Assembly (NCBI RefSeq): GCF_022369515.1
Contig: NZ_CP059724.1
Location: 4,650,001 to 4,714,000 of the forward strand
Origin: Paenibacillus sp. 19GGS1-52
Lineage (GTDB): Bacteria > Bacillota > Bacilli > Paenibacillales > Paenibacillaceae
Direction of reading: 5' to 3'
DNA length: 64,000 nt
Part shown: positions 1-7,692 of the stretch, piece by piece
Layout: every line of letters starts with the position of its first letter
How positions within the stretch are numbered: the stretch's first letter is position 1
Position numbers and translations under genes: made by a program
Notes under the pieces: model-generated
What the model saw: the letters and a program-made list of their open reading frames with translations, nothing else
Databases searched by the model: none
Told to the model about the DNA's origin: nothing

Positions 1-698
1 GTACTAAACCAGGTACTCCCTCAACCGATCCGCAGGACAGTATATTAGCCCGCTACTTTGGGGTTGTTCCAACACAGCCCTGGATCGGCCCCGGTATGAT
101 CAGGCGTGAAGATGTGATCTATGGCAGCAAGCGGCTGCTGCAAATTTGGTCAGCGGCCCGCGATGAAGGCAAATGCCTTTATCTGTTTGAGAACCCGGGA
201 AGCAGGCAGCGAACTACCCTGTTCTCAGCCGCCTACGAACCGTGGCTTGGCGTTTGTTACAAGGTGGAAATGACCTGCGATCTGAAGCGGGAGGAACTGC
301 ATTTTGTAGGAATCTCCTTGGTCACTGGAGCCATCATTGATGACTTTGGGACAAAGCTGAATCAAATTGAACTGATTCCCCGCCTGCCGGAGAATGTGCA
401 TATTCAACCTCTTGAACTAACAGTCTCCGCAGGTACCGATCGACTGGAAGCTCATCTCACAGAGCAGCTTGCCGAACTTGACTATGCATGGGCGGAGGAA
501 GCCCGCGCTCGGCTGCGGCTGGAGCTGTCTATTATTGATGTTTATTATGAGGAGCTACTGAAGGAGCCTGACGAAGAGAAACGGTTGGGGATTGATGAGC
601 AATACAATCGCCGCAGAACAGAAACCACCTGGCAATACGAGCCACAGGTTGCAGTTTCTGCGGTGACTTACGGGCTGTTTCATCTGCGGAGCACATAG
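1..698 (+). CDS. yqhG: YqhG family protein, 5'-truncated by the window edge
   Basis: The frame is open from base 3 to the stop at 696-698, so the gene begins before the window; an internal ATG at 96 is not needed as a start. The visible part (about 231 codons) has a conserved core around WLGVCYKVEMTCDLKREEL followed by an acidic, helical C-terminal half, matching my recollection of the uncharacterised Bacillus YqhG family (Pfam DUF for YqhG), normally about 260 residues. In Bacillus the gene lies beside the SNF2-type helicase gene yqhH; that neighbour would be outside the window. No catalytic motif is visible and the function is unknown. A soluble cytoplasmic protein is likely because there is no signal peptide or membrane segment. 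Confidence 0.6.
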   Translation, partial: TKPGTPSTDPQDSILARYFGVVPTQPWIGPGMIRREDVIYGSKRLLQIWSAARDEGKCLYLFENPGSRQRTTLFSAAYEPWLGVCYKVEMTCDLKREELHFVGISLVTGAIIDDFGTKLNQIELIPRLPENVHIQPLELTVSAGTDRLEAHLTEQLAELDYAWAEEARARLRLELSIIDVYYEELLKEPDEEKRLGIDEQYNRRRTETTWQYEPQVAVSAVTYGLFHLRST

Positions 699-852
699 AA
701 TGTGACCCCACTCGCTAAAAGCAGGCAAAAAAACAGTGAAATTCCTTAAGCCTAGCACGACAGTAAGCAACACCCTTTTTAAGGCTTGTCCTCTACAATA
801 ATTAGTAAGTAGCTCTTCCCCTTTAGCCGAAAAAAGAAAGGTGAATAAAGCC

Positions 853-1884
853 ATGAAAATAAGATTACGATGGAGGCCAGCTCTTAGGCGGCAGGGTCGA
901 TTCCTCCTGTTGCTCGGTCTGGGAGTGGCCATAGCTGGCGCAAGCTTCCCCACTGCGCTGGCAGCTACCGGCAGCCGAATAAGTGTTGTACAAGCCGTCT
1001 CCGCAGATCTGCCTGTGCTGGAAATGAAATCAGTCAACTCACCCGTCACGGTGCAGGAATTCAGTCAGCAGATGATTGATAAGCTAGCTGCGGAGGCACC
1101 CTTCACAGATTGGAAGGACGCTAGCCCCATTTATTATCCGCTTGGACCGGGTACTCACAGCTGGCTGGTTAACGTGATGAACGGTCAGCAACGGATAGGA
1201 TATATGATCATTTCCGCCACCGATCAAGGCGGTTATATGCTTAGTGAATACGGAGCCGGAACCTCCGGACTTCCCTTTAGCCTCAGTGAACTGCGCCAGT
1301 TTCTGGTGCAGCAAGGACTTATCACTTCATCATCTGTGTCAGATATTACGCTTACAGCATTATACGCACCTCTGCTGCCCATCTGGAAAATAACCATTGA
1401 GAATAAGACATTTTTCATTAATGCATCCGTGCCGCAAATTTTACCGTGGAGCCTGAGCAAGGCTGAAGCCGTACTCAAGGGAAAGTTAACCGCTAAGAAT
1501 GTAGTGACTAGCCGTGATGTTTATCTGTCTCCCGGTTCAGCCTACCGGAGCGGTGGAGTGGATGACCCGTATGCTGATTTACTGTGGCTGACAGTCCCTA
1601 AGCTGCCACTGGTGAATGCTGATAGTTTCATTTCTCTGATCCCGAAGGGAGGAAGCATCGCTTTTCAGGCCGCAGGCCGAAATGACGCTTTAGGTGCTCC
1701 TTTTATGATTACAGGATATCAACGTTGGCTGCTGCGTTCAGGCAATAGTACAAAAGAAAATAGCACTGTATATGTTGCTTCAGGCCATGCAGGAAGGCGC
1801 TATCTCCCCCTCTCTGCACTTCAGGATAATGGCACATTGCATAAGCTGAACGTAGATAAAAACAATACCTACACTGATATATGA
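853..1884 (+). CDS. Secreted or membrane-anchored hypothetical protein
   Basis: Protein of 343 residues. I chose the ATG at 853 because AGAAAGG at 836-842 lies about ten bases upstream; the in-frame GTG at 841 overlaps that site. The N-terminus is basic (several Arg/Lys), followed by a hydrophobic stretch LLLLGLGVAIAGASF and an ALA-A-like cleavage site near residue 38, a typical Sec signal peptide. The rest is polar with beta-type patterning and no motif I recognise. It ends directly at a strong bidirectional terminator shared with the convergent yqzE-like gene, so it is probably monocistronic. Function unknown; an extracytoplasmic role is inferred only from the signal peptide. Confidence 0.7.
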   Translation: MKIRLRWRPALRRQGRFLLLLGLGVAIAGASFPTALAATGSRISVVQAVSADLPVLEMKSVNSPVTVQEFSQQMIDKLAAEAPFTDWKDASPIYYPLGPGTHSWLVNVMNGQQRIGYMIISATDQGGYMLSEYGAGTSGLPFSLSELRQFLVQQGLITSSSVSDITLTALYAPLLPIWKITIENKTFFINASVPQILPWSLSKAEAVLKGKLTAKNVVTSRDVYLSPGSAYRSGGVDDPYADLLWLTVPKLPLVNADSFISLIPKGGSIAFQAAGRNDALGAPFMITGYQRWLLRSGNSTKENSTVYVASGHAGRRYLPLSALQDNGTLHKLNVDKNNTYTDI

Positions 1885-1885
1885 A

Positions 1886-1945
1886 ACAGCACAAAAAACC
1901 TTCCATGCGCCGCCATCGTGCGGTCCAAGAAGGTTTTTGTGCTGT
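1886..1945. terminator. Bidirectional terminator hairpin
   Basis: Arms ACAGCACAAAAAACCTTC (1886-1903) and GAAGGTTTTTGTGCTGT (1929-1945) pair over 17 bp with one bulged A. The A/T-rich part of the stem gives a U-run on either strand. It starts one base after the stop of the secreted-protein gene and precedes the convergent yqzE-like stop. Confidence 0.8.
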
Positions 1946-1954
1946 ACAGCGCAC

Positions 1955-2143
1955 TCATTCCTTGACTTTATGACTCCAACTACTCCGCCAAAGAGACATG
2001 CCAAGCGGAAGCATACCGAACCATTTCTGCGACCATGGCTGCTTCGTTGCTTCCCGGCGAGCACGGCTGCTGCGCGGGTCCTCCATATACACTACGACTT
2101 TTTCGGTTATATACTTCACTAGTTCATCCCCATCGGAAGCCAT
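1955..2143 (-). CDS. yqzE: YqzE family small protein
   Basis: A 62-residue protein starting at an ATG (2141-2143) preceded by a near-ideal site TTAAGGAGGTGGCATAA. The N-terminus DELVKYITEKVVVYMEDPRS is the signature I associate with YqzE (Bacillus form: short protein, VKYVTEQFVQYIDTP-like start, basic middle, hydrophobic end). In Bacillus subtilis yqzE follows the comG operon, but no comG gene is present here, so the gene appears detached from competence genes. The C-terminal half has LPLGMSLW, possibly a membrane-associated stretch. Function is not established in the family. Confidence 0.75.
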   Translation of the reverse strand: MASDGDELVKYITEKVVVYMEDPRSSRARREATKQPWSQKWFGMLPLGMSLWRSSWSHKVKE

Positions 2144-2316
2144 TTATGCCACCTCCTTAATCTAATTAACAGAACCATTCGTCCATCACTATATTTAGTG
2201 TGCACCGTTAGGGCTGTATTTAAACTGTGGACAATGAATCGTATAGGTTTACCAAAGAAAGCACAATCTAACAGAGACTAATGGATGAACATTCTTGTGA
2301 AAAGGGGTTTTGCCAC

Positions 2317-3060
2317 TTGAGACTACACTCTATTCAGAGAACAGCTGTTGCCCCGCGTAGCTTTATTATCACTCTGGCGGCTGCAGGACTGATATTCCTT
2401 CTAGCCGGAACAGTACAGGCTAATGGCATTCCTACTCAGACAGATGTTAAGGAAGAGCGCCAGCATGTACTCGGTCATGGCCATCGAATGATTCTGATTG
2501 ATGCCGGACACGGCGGAATTGATGGCGGCACTTCCTATGGCAAAATTCTGGAGAAGGATATTACCCTTGAAATCTCGCGCCGTTTATTTCTGCTGCTGCG
2601 CAGCGATGGCTTTGATGCCATTCTAAACCGTAATGGCGATTATGCGCCCAGTGATGAGAACTTCTGGCTCCGCAGCTCTTCCCGCCATCTTAGAGATCTG
2701 GCCCAACGTAAAGAATTGGCCGAGATGCTGCCAGCGAATGTAGTAGTCAGCATCCATATTAACTGGGCACCTTCACCTTCCAAGCATGGACCACTGGTTT
2801 TGTATCGTCAGGAGGGACGCAGCTTCATGCTTGCCCAATCCATTCAGAGCCAGTTGAACAACCTTTATCAAGCGAAGACCGACCCAAGACAGGGCAAACC
2901 CTTTTATTTACTTAACAAAATCACTGCCACAACCGTTATCGTTGAAGCGGGCTTTATTAGCAGCCCCTCCGATCGAGCCATGTTATGCGGCAAAGTAGGT
3001 CAGCAAGAGATTGCCGAAGCAATTGCAAACGGGATTGCCGCTTACCTCATGGAAATTTAG
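2317..3060 (+). CDS. N-acetylmuramoyl-L-alanine amidase, CwlD-like (Amidase_3)
   Basis: Zinc amidase cutting the bond between N-acetylmuramic acid and L-alanine; CwlD relatives act on spore peptidoglycan to make muramic-delta-lactam. The preferred start is TTG 2317, nine bases after AAAGGGG (2301-2307); an ATG at 2281 has no good site. The protein is 247 residues with a signal-anchor (IITLAAAGLIFLLAGTVQA) and one Amidase_3 domain: DAGHGG (zinc His), ILEKDITLE (zinc Glu), SIHINW (zinc His) and IVEAGF (catalytic Glu). Lack of SPOR or LysM repeats and the short length favour CwlD over vegetative amidases. Its last 14 bases overlap the stop end of the convergent deacetylase gene. Confidence 0.85.
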   Translation: MRLHSIQRTAVAPRSFIITLAAAGLIFLLAGTVQANGIPTQTDVKEERQHVLGHGHRMILIDAGHGGIDGGTSYGKILEKDITLEISRRLFLLLRSDGFDAILNRNGDYAPSDENFWLRSSSRHLRDLAQRKELAEMLPANVVVSIHINWAPSPSKHGPLVLYRQEGRSFMLAQSIQSQLNNLYQAKTDPRQGKPFYLLNKITATTVIVEAGFISSPSDRAMLCGKVGQQEIAEAIANGIAAYLMEI

Positions 3061-3970
3061 GAGCTGGATTCCATTTCCACTCTTCTTTGACCAGATCAGA
3101 TATCCCGACAAACTCAACACTGTTGCGCATTTCTGCTATGCCGCTGCGAATACCGGCGGCAGTCTCTTTGCCTTGCAGACCGACATGGCCGATCGTTATG
3201 CAATAATGCTGTTCCAGCGCACGCTCCTGAACAAGACGCATTTGCTTCAGCACATGGCTAGAGGTATGCAGATCATCCAGGAAGATATGGTTCTCCACGC
3301 GGGGCAGCCCCTTCTCCAGTGCTATTTTACCGACCACAGAGCGATAATTGGTTTTACTGTCCACAAAAAATAACCCCCGTTCCTTGCAGACGTTCAGCAC
3401 GATGCCCATTACCCGCTCATCACCAGTTACCCTTGAACCCATGTGATTGTTGATCCCAATTGCATACGGGATATTATCCAGCGCCGCTTCCACACGCTGC
3501 CTAATTTCCTCATCACTCATCTTCGCCAGTACCGCTCCAGGCCCCAGCCATTCCGGCTTGCCATGACGCGGCTCCATCGGGAGGTGCAACAATACGTCAA
3601 ACCCGCGCTCATGTGCACGCCGCGCATCGCTGATCGATGTGGGCAGAAAGGGCATGACCGCAACCGTAATTTTGACCGGCAGACTTAACATTTCATCTGT
3701 CCCCCGCATTCCGTTGCCAAAATCATCGACAATAATGGCTACACGACTGCGGCTAGAACCCTTGTTTTGTCGTCGTACAGCAGTGCTGTCTTCAATGGAA
3801 TTAGCTACTGGTGCAGCCATTCTCTGGGAGGAAACTTCTACGGCGTTTCCGCTTACAGCAGGCGTAGCCATAACAGACAGCGGTGATCCCATTCCACTCC
3901 CGGTGAGCGCTGTTACAATCATAAACAAATATAAGAAATAACGTTTTACAGTATGACTGCCCTTATTCAA
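3047..3970 (-). CDS. Divergent polysaccharide deacetylase family protein (DUF610/YibQ-like)
   Basis: 307 residues from a TTG start (3968-3970) with AAGGAGGAGATCTAA upstream. A signal peptide (YLFMIVTALTGSGMG) leads to a linker and then a NodB-like fold from about residue 75: VAIIVDDFG, VAVMPFLP, LLHLPMEP, INNHMGSRVT, FFVDSKTNY and TIGHVGL, the pattern of the divergent polysaccharide deacetylase family. The family carries the metal-type Asp/His residues but its substrate is not settled. It lies tail to tail with the CwlD-like amidase, overlapping by 14 bases; both are extracytoplasmic and fit wall or spore-cortex metabolism. Its ribosome binding site is buried in a long leader hairpin, suggesting translational control. 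Confidence 0.85.
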   Translation of the reverse strand: MNKGSHTVKRYFLYLFMIVTALTGSGMGSPLSVMATPAVSGNAVEVSSQRMAAPVANSIEDSTAVRRQNKGSSRSRVAIIVDDFGNGMRGTDEMLSLPVKITVAVMPFLPTSISDARRAHERGFDVLLHLPMEPRHGKPEWLGPGAVLAKMSDEEIRQRVEAALDNIPYAIGINNHMGSRVTGDERVMGIVLNVCKERGLFFVDSKTNYRSVVGKIALEKGLPRVENHIFLDDLHTSSHVLKQMRLVQERALEQHYCITIGHVGLQGKETAAGIRSGIAEMRNSVEFVGISDLVKEEWKWNPAPKFP

Positions 3971-3975
3971 TTAGA

Positions 3976-4024
3976 TCTCCTCCTTAATCTTCAACCAATG
4001 TTCTCATTGTTTGGATTAAGGAGA
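3976..4024 (-). promoter_or_regulatory. Leader hairpin that sequesters the Shine-Dalgarno of the deacetylase gene
   Basis: On the minus strand TCTCCTTAATC (4024-4014) can pair with GATTAAGGAGGAGA, the ribosome binding site of the TTG start at 3970. Inside, CAAACAATG pairs with CATTGGTTG with one mismatch, closing an AGAA loop. The total is about 18-19 base pairs with a two-base bulge. No U-run follows, so this is not a usual terminator. Control of translation is inferred. Confidence 0.6.
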
Positions 4025-4073
4025 CTAAATATGTGCGTAGACCATACTCAATAATTAGCAATTGCCTTATTGT

Positions 4074-5153
4074 TTATTGTCCCAAACGGTCAGCAGCAAG
4101 AATAGCTTCCAATACCTCTTCAGCATGTACCTCAAAAGGCATGTTCTGCATCGGACTATCCTCAGCACAGCTGGCCCGTGCAACTCTCATAAGTTTTTCC
4201 AAGTCGAGGCTAGTGATGCCCAGCTCACGTAAGGTCACCGGAAGACCGATCTCCTGACAAAAACGAATGACCTTTAAGGTCTCATCTGCAGGTGCCTTTT
4301 CCAGCACAAGCTGCACAATGGTGCCGAACGCAACCTTTTCGCCATGATATATATTGCGACATTCTTCAAGGAGGGTAAGTGCATTATGTATGGCATGCGC
4401 TGCGGCAAGTCCACCGCTCTCAAACCCGATCCCACTAAGATAAATATTAGCTTCAACGATATGCTCAACAGCCGGTGAGGTACGCTTGTGCTGAACGTCA
4501 TGCAACGCCTCCACTCCATCAGCGAAGAGGGTATCCAGACAAGCCTTTGCCAGAGAAATAGCAGCAATAGAAGGAGTCCCACCAGCGTGAGTTAACGCCT
4601 GTGACTTCTGACAAGCTCTGGCTTCGTAATAAGTCGACAAAGCATCTCCTATACCTGCAGCAAGCAATCTGGCAGGTGCTTTGGCAATAATGTCTACATC
4701 GGCAACCACTAAATCCGGATTTCTTCGTAAAGCAAGGTAGTGGTCAAATTCACCTTCGTCCGTATAGAGTACGGACAACGCACTGCACGGAGCATCCGTT
4801 GATGCAACAGTAGGAACAATGACGACAGGCAGCGAAGCAAAATGACTGACCGCTTTAGCCGTATCCAACGTTTTGCCGCCGCCAATGCCCAGAATGACAT
4901 CGCTGGAACTGAGTTCGACTACTATGGAATCCACCTGACTCTGGCTGCATTCCCCCCTGAATTCCCGAAGTTGTAGTGGAATGGCTGCATCAGCAAAGCT
5001 GCGTACAAGTTCCTCCTTGTACAGCGAAAGAATATAAGGATCGACTATTGCATAAGCCTGCGTTGTCCCTAGCTGAGCACAATAAGACCCCAGCTTGTTA
5101 ATTTCACCGCTGCCCTGAATATATTTGGATGGTGAGATGATGATCTGTGTCAT
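4074..5153 (-). CDS. gldA: Glycerol dehydrogenase, NAD-dependent
   Basis: Iron/zinc-type alcohol dehydrogenase superfamily enzyme oxidising glycerol to dihydroxyacetone with NAD. 359 residues, near the usual ~365. Visible landmarks: nucleotide-binding GIGGGKTLDTAK near residue 92, VPTVASTDAPCS, and metal ligands in GIGDALSTYYEA (Asp), AHAIHNAL (His) and YHGEKVAFG (His). N-terminal MTQIIISPSKYIQGSGEI is typical of GldA. The start ATG at 5153 follows AAGGAGGCTGTTAATAA. It is transcribed in the same direction as the aldo/keto reductase upstream but a terminator stands between them, so it is probably a separate unit. No dihydroxyacetone kinase gene lies nearby. Confidence 0.88.
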   Translation of the reverse strand: MTQIIISPSKYIQGSGEINKLGSYCAQLGTTQAYAIVDPYILSLYKEELVRSFADAAIPLQLREFRGECSQSQVDSIVVELSSSDVILGIGGGKTLDTAKAVSHFASLPVVIVPTVASTDAPCSALSVLYTDEGEFDHYLALRRNPDLVVADVDIIAKAPARLLAAGIGDALSTYYEARACQKSQALTHAGGTPSIAAISLAKACLDTLFADGVEALHDVQHKRTSPAVEHIVEANIYLSGIGFESGGLAAAHAIHNALTLLEECRNIYHGEKVAFGTIVQLVLEKAPADETLKVIRFCQEIGLPVTLRELGITSLDLEKLMRVARASCAEDSPMQNMPFEVHAEEVLEAILAADRLGQ

Positions 5154-5210
5154 TTATTAACAGCCTCCTTATGATTGGAATACTTCATCATACGTGCAAC
5201 CGATCTTTTT

Positions 5211-5245
5211 CAGCAATAAAAAAAGCTCCAATCGGAGCTTCAGGC
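5211..5245 (-). terminator. Terminator of the aldo/keto reductase gene
   Basis: On the minus strand GAAGCTCC-GATT-GGAGCTTT forms an 8-bp stem followed directly by seven T residues (plus-strand A-run 5218-5224). It lies about 40 bases after the aldo/keto reductase stop. Confidence 0.75.
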
Positions 5246-5282
5246 AAATCATTTTTTTAACTTTAAGATTCAGGTCAGCAGT

Positions 5283-6320
5283 TTATGCCCTCCGTCTGCT
5301 TGTAGCATTCATCCAATCGGGAGCCCAGCCCCGCTCCAATGCATCTAAGGTTAGGCCTGGAGCAACGATCGTATCAATGGCGTCCAGTATATCTGTGCTT
5401 AAGTGGATATCTGCGCCTTTTATAGTATCCTGCAACTGACCAAGTGTACGCGGACCAATAATTGTGGAAGTAATTGACGGATGCACCTGAGTGAAAGCGA
5501 TCGCCAGATGGGCGAGTGTCATTCCTGATTCGTCAGCGAGCTGCTGTAGACGGCTAATCATATCGAACTTTAGAGTATTCTCTTCACGGGTGGGGTCAAC
5601 GACATCGCCTAGTGTATTCCCTTTAAAACGGGTAGCCCGGGAATCGGTCGAGGCGGTCTGACCTTTTGAATATTTACCGGTGAGCAAGCCACCTGACAAT
5701 GGACTCCACACCAGAATACCCATACCATATTTTCTCGTAGCTTCAAGTACGTCAAATTCAATCCCGCGATTCAAGATTGAATAGGGCGGCTGCTCACTAG
5801 CAAAACTGGCCAAATTACGTTGTTCACTCACAGCCTGAGCTTCTGCAATCTGCCAGGCTTGAAAGGTGGAGGAACCAAAGTAACGGATTTTACCTTCCTG
5901 AACCAACTCTGTTAATACACTAAGCGTCTCTTCAATATCGGTCTGTGGATCAGGACGGTGTAGCTGATAAAGATCAATATGGTCAGTTTGCAGCCGGCGC
6001 AAGCTATTCTCTACTTCCTGTTTGATCCAAAATCGAGAATTTCCACTCTGGTTTAACCCGTTTCCCATGGGCAATCCCACTTTGGTGGCAAGCACAACTT
6101 CATTACGCCGACCTTTTAAAGCTTTTCCGACAATCTCTTCTGATACACCTGCTGAATAGACATCAGCAGTGTCAATAAGGTTAATACCTTCAGCTAGAGC
6201 TTGATCCACAATTTGAAAACATTCTTCCTCATTCGAATTTCCCCACCAGCCAAATGATCCTGTACCCAAACTATAACTGCTTACTTTTAAACCCGTACGA
6301 CCTAGAATGCGATAATCCAT
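5283..6320 (-). CDS. Aldo/keto reductase
   Basis: 345-residue NADPH-type oxidoreductase of the AKR superfamily (TIM barrel). N-terminal MDYRILGRTGLKVSSYSLGTGSFG is characteristic; the catalytic tetrad can be read as Asp/Tyr in LIDTADVYSAG (residues ~49-56), Lys in VVLATKVG and His in LYQLHRPD. The C-terminal half has the cofactor-side motifs GILVWSPLSGGLLTGKY and SITSTIIGPRT. The length and sequence fit the YghZ/PhdL-like group acting on small aldehydes; the physiological substrate is not evident. The start ATG (6320) follows AAAGGAGAAATTCACT. A perfect 28-bp (14+14) palindrome 60 bases upstream probably binds a regulator. Confidence 0.85.
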   Translation of the reverse strand: MDYRILGRTGLKVSSYSLGTGSFGWWGNSNEEECFQIVDQALAEGINLIDTADVYSAGVSEEIVGKALKGRRNEVVLATKVGLPMGNGLNQSGNSRFWIKQEVENSLRRLQTDHIDLYQLHRPDPQTDIEETLSVLTELVQEGKIRYFGSSTFQAWQIAEAQAVSEQRNLASFASEQPPYSILNRGIEFDVLEATRKYGMGILVWSPLSGGLLTGKYSKGQTASTDSRATRFKGNTLGDVVDPTREENTLKFDMISRLQQLADESGMTLAHLAIAFTQVHPSITSTIIGPRTLGQLQDTIKGADIHLSTDILDAIDTIVAPGLTLDALERGWAPDWMNATSRRRA

Positions 6321-6381
6321 AGTGAATTTCTCCTTTAAAATTATTTTTATTTACTCTATCCATGAAACTAAAAAGCAAACA

Positions 6382-6411
6382 ATAGTTAAAGAATGAACAT
6401 TCTTTAACTAT
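6382..6411. promoter_or_regulatory. Perfect 14+14 bp palindrome, candidate TetR-type operator
   Basis: ATAGTTAAAGAATG (6382-6395) and CATTCTTTAACTAT (6398-6411) are exact reverse complements around an AA spacer. The core GAATGAACATTC resembles TetR-family operators. It lies 62 bases upstream of the aldo/keto reductase start and 141 bases upstream of the DUF7002-like gene, in a divergent promoter region. There is no U-run in either direction. Confidence 0.6.
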
Positions 6412-6551
6412 CAAAAAAAATTATCCGTTACTGTGCAGGAATCATAACATATTGGGAACGATCGGTAAAGATATAAAATTAATATACCTTAGTTAAATTA
6501 CATACTTCGAGGACAAGAGTAACAACACTGGCTTAGGTTTATAATGACAGC

Positions 6552-7229
6552 ATGAATATAAATATCATTGAGGCCATTACCAAAAGTCCGCTCAGACGCT
6601 CGCTTTATCACTTCACCAGAGTCAGAAATCTCCAAGCCATAGCACATCTGGATGGCTTATATTCGTCCGCTCTCCTCTCTCCTGAGTTCTCCGAAGGAAT
6701 TCGCCGGAACGAAACAAAACATATCGCTGTTTACGGTCAGTCCATTGTTCTAAATGCTCATTTACGTATCCACCCTGAGATGATGGACCCTGACACCACG
6801 GAAGAGCACTTTCGAGCCTGTCTGGACCGCCACGTCTTCTTGTGGCCAACTGAACGGGACTGTTTGGCCATGGCCAACATGTATTCCCGTAGAGAACCAA
6901 ATGAATCCTTTGCGATTCTTCAATTTGCAGCGTATGAACTGCTGGCTGATCATTATGCAGCGATTAAGCTGTCTAAGTACGATTCTGGAAGTTCGCCTCG
7001 TTATCCGCATCGGACCTCCTACCGCAAAAGTTGCAGGATGTTTCTCCCCCTAGACAGCTTCAGGCAAACCACGGATCGCTTGGTACCGATCAAACCTTCC
7101 GAGATCAAAGAGGTTCTTGTTGAGAATACGCTGGTTCCGCTCAGCAAATATTTACAGACCGTTTATTGCTCTGAAGTGTTGCAGGTACCATCTGAGTGGA
7201 GAGCTTTGGTTAAACCATTGCTTCTGTAA
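6552..7229 (+). CDS. DUF7002-like protein (possible ART-fold)
   Basis: 225 residues. N-terminal SLYHFTRVRNLQAIAHLDGLYSSALL matches the LYHFT-x-NL-x-I-x-x-GL opening seen in DUF7002 proteins and, more distantly, in DarT/DUF4433 ADP-ribosyltransferases. Further family-like blocks are LDRHVFLWPTERD (compare LNRRVFFWP) and SKYDSGSSPR...SCRMFLPL in the second half. No signal peptide or membrane segment is present. The ribosome binding site is weak. It lies divergent from the aldo/keto reductase and next to the repeat-flanked nuclease gene. DUF7002 has no established role; an ADP-ribosylating activity is my inference from the N-terminal motif only, and no adjacent antitoxin (macrodomain) gene is visible. 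Confidence 0.6.
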   Translation: MNINIIEAITKSPLRRSLYHFTRVRNLQAIAHLDGLYSSALLSPEFSEGIRRNETKHIAVYGQSIVLNAHLRIHPEMMDPDTTEEHFRACLDRHVFLWPTERDCLAMANMYSRREPNESFAILQFAAYELLADHYAAIKLSKYDSGSSPRYPHRTSYRKSCRMFLPLDSFRQTTDRLVPIKPSEIKEVLVENTLVPLSKYLQTVYCSEVLQVPSEWRALVKPLLL

Positions 7230-7316
7230 CTTATGAATTCAACCAAGCTCTAGAGTCTTTCATACCTACTTCGACTAATTTACTTACAAGTACTGCCGAG
7301 GCAAATAAAACAGTGT

Positions 7317-7496
7317 GCGGACACAGAATCCTCTATTTTCTGGAAATACCTATATTTATTGGTCTCGCGGACTGAGGTTCCACTATTTGTGCTAAAACTG
7401 CTTATTTGGATGGCATTTAAGCGTTATAACGGATTCTCTGTCCGCCAACACTCCCAAACAACACAAAATAACTAGATTAGCGGAATTACAGTCCGC
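7317..7496 (+). repeat. ~180-bp interspersed element, copy 1
   Basis: Closely matches 8500-8678 in direct orientation over its full length, with scattered mismatches. It contains four copies of a core GCGGAC-NNNGNNTCC: two direct (starting 7317 and about 7366) and two inverted (ending about 7445 and 7496). The inverted copies can pair with the direct ones in an interleaved A-B-A'-B' order. No open reading frame is evident. It lies in the 463-bp gap between the DUF7002-like gene and the nuclease-like gene; the rest of that gap shows nothing I can name. Confidence 0.8.
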
Positions 7497-7692
7497 TGGG
7501 TTTCATTTGGTTTGTTGAATTTCTCAGTAAGCGATATAATAACTGCATAAAGGCCGTGAAGAACACGCCGCTTTCATACAATGACATCCATTTTTCAGTA
7601 AATGGGGGGAATTGTATTGAAGCGGTTTTTGTTTTTTTCTATGAGAGGTTACCGAAATGTCAGTTTAAATTGAATCTTTGGAGGGAAATGCA

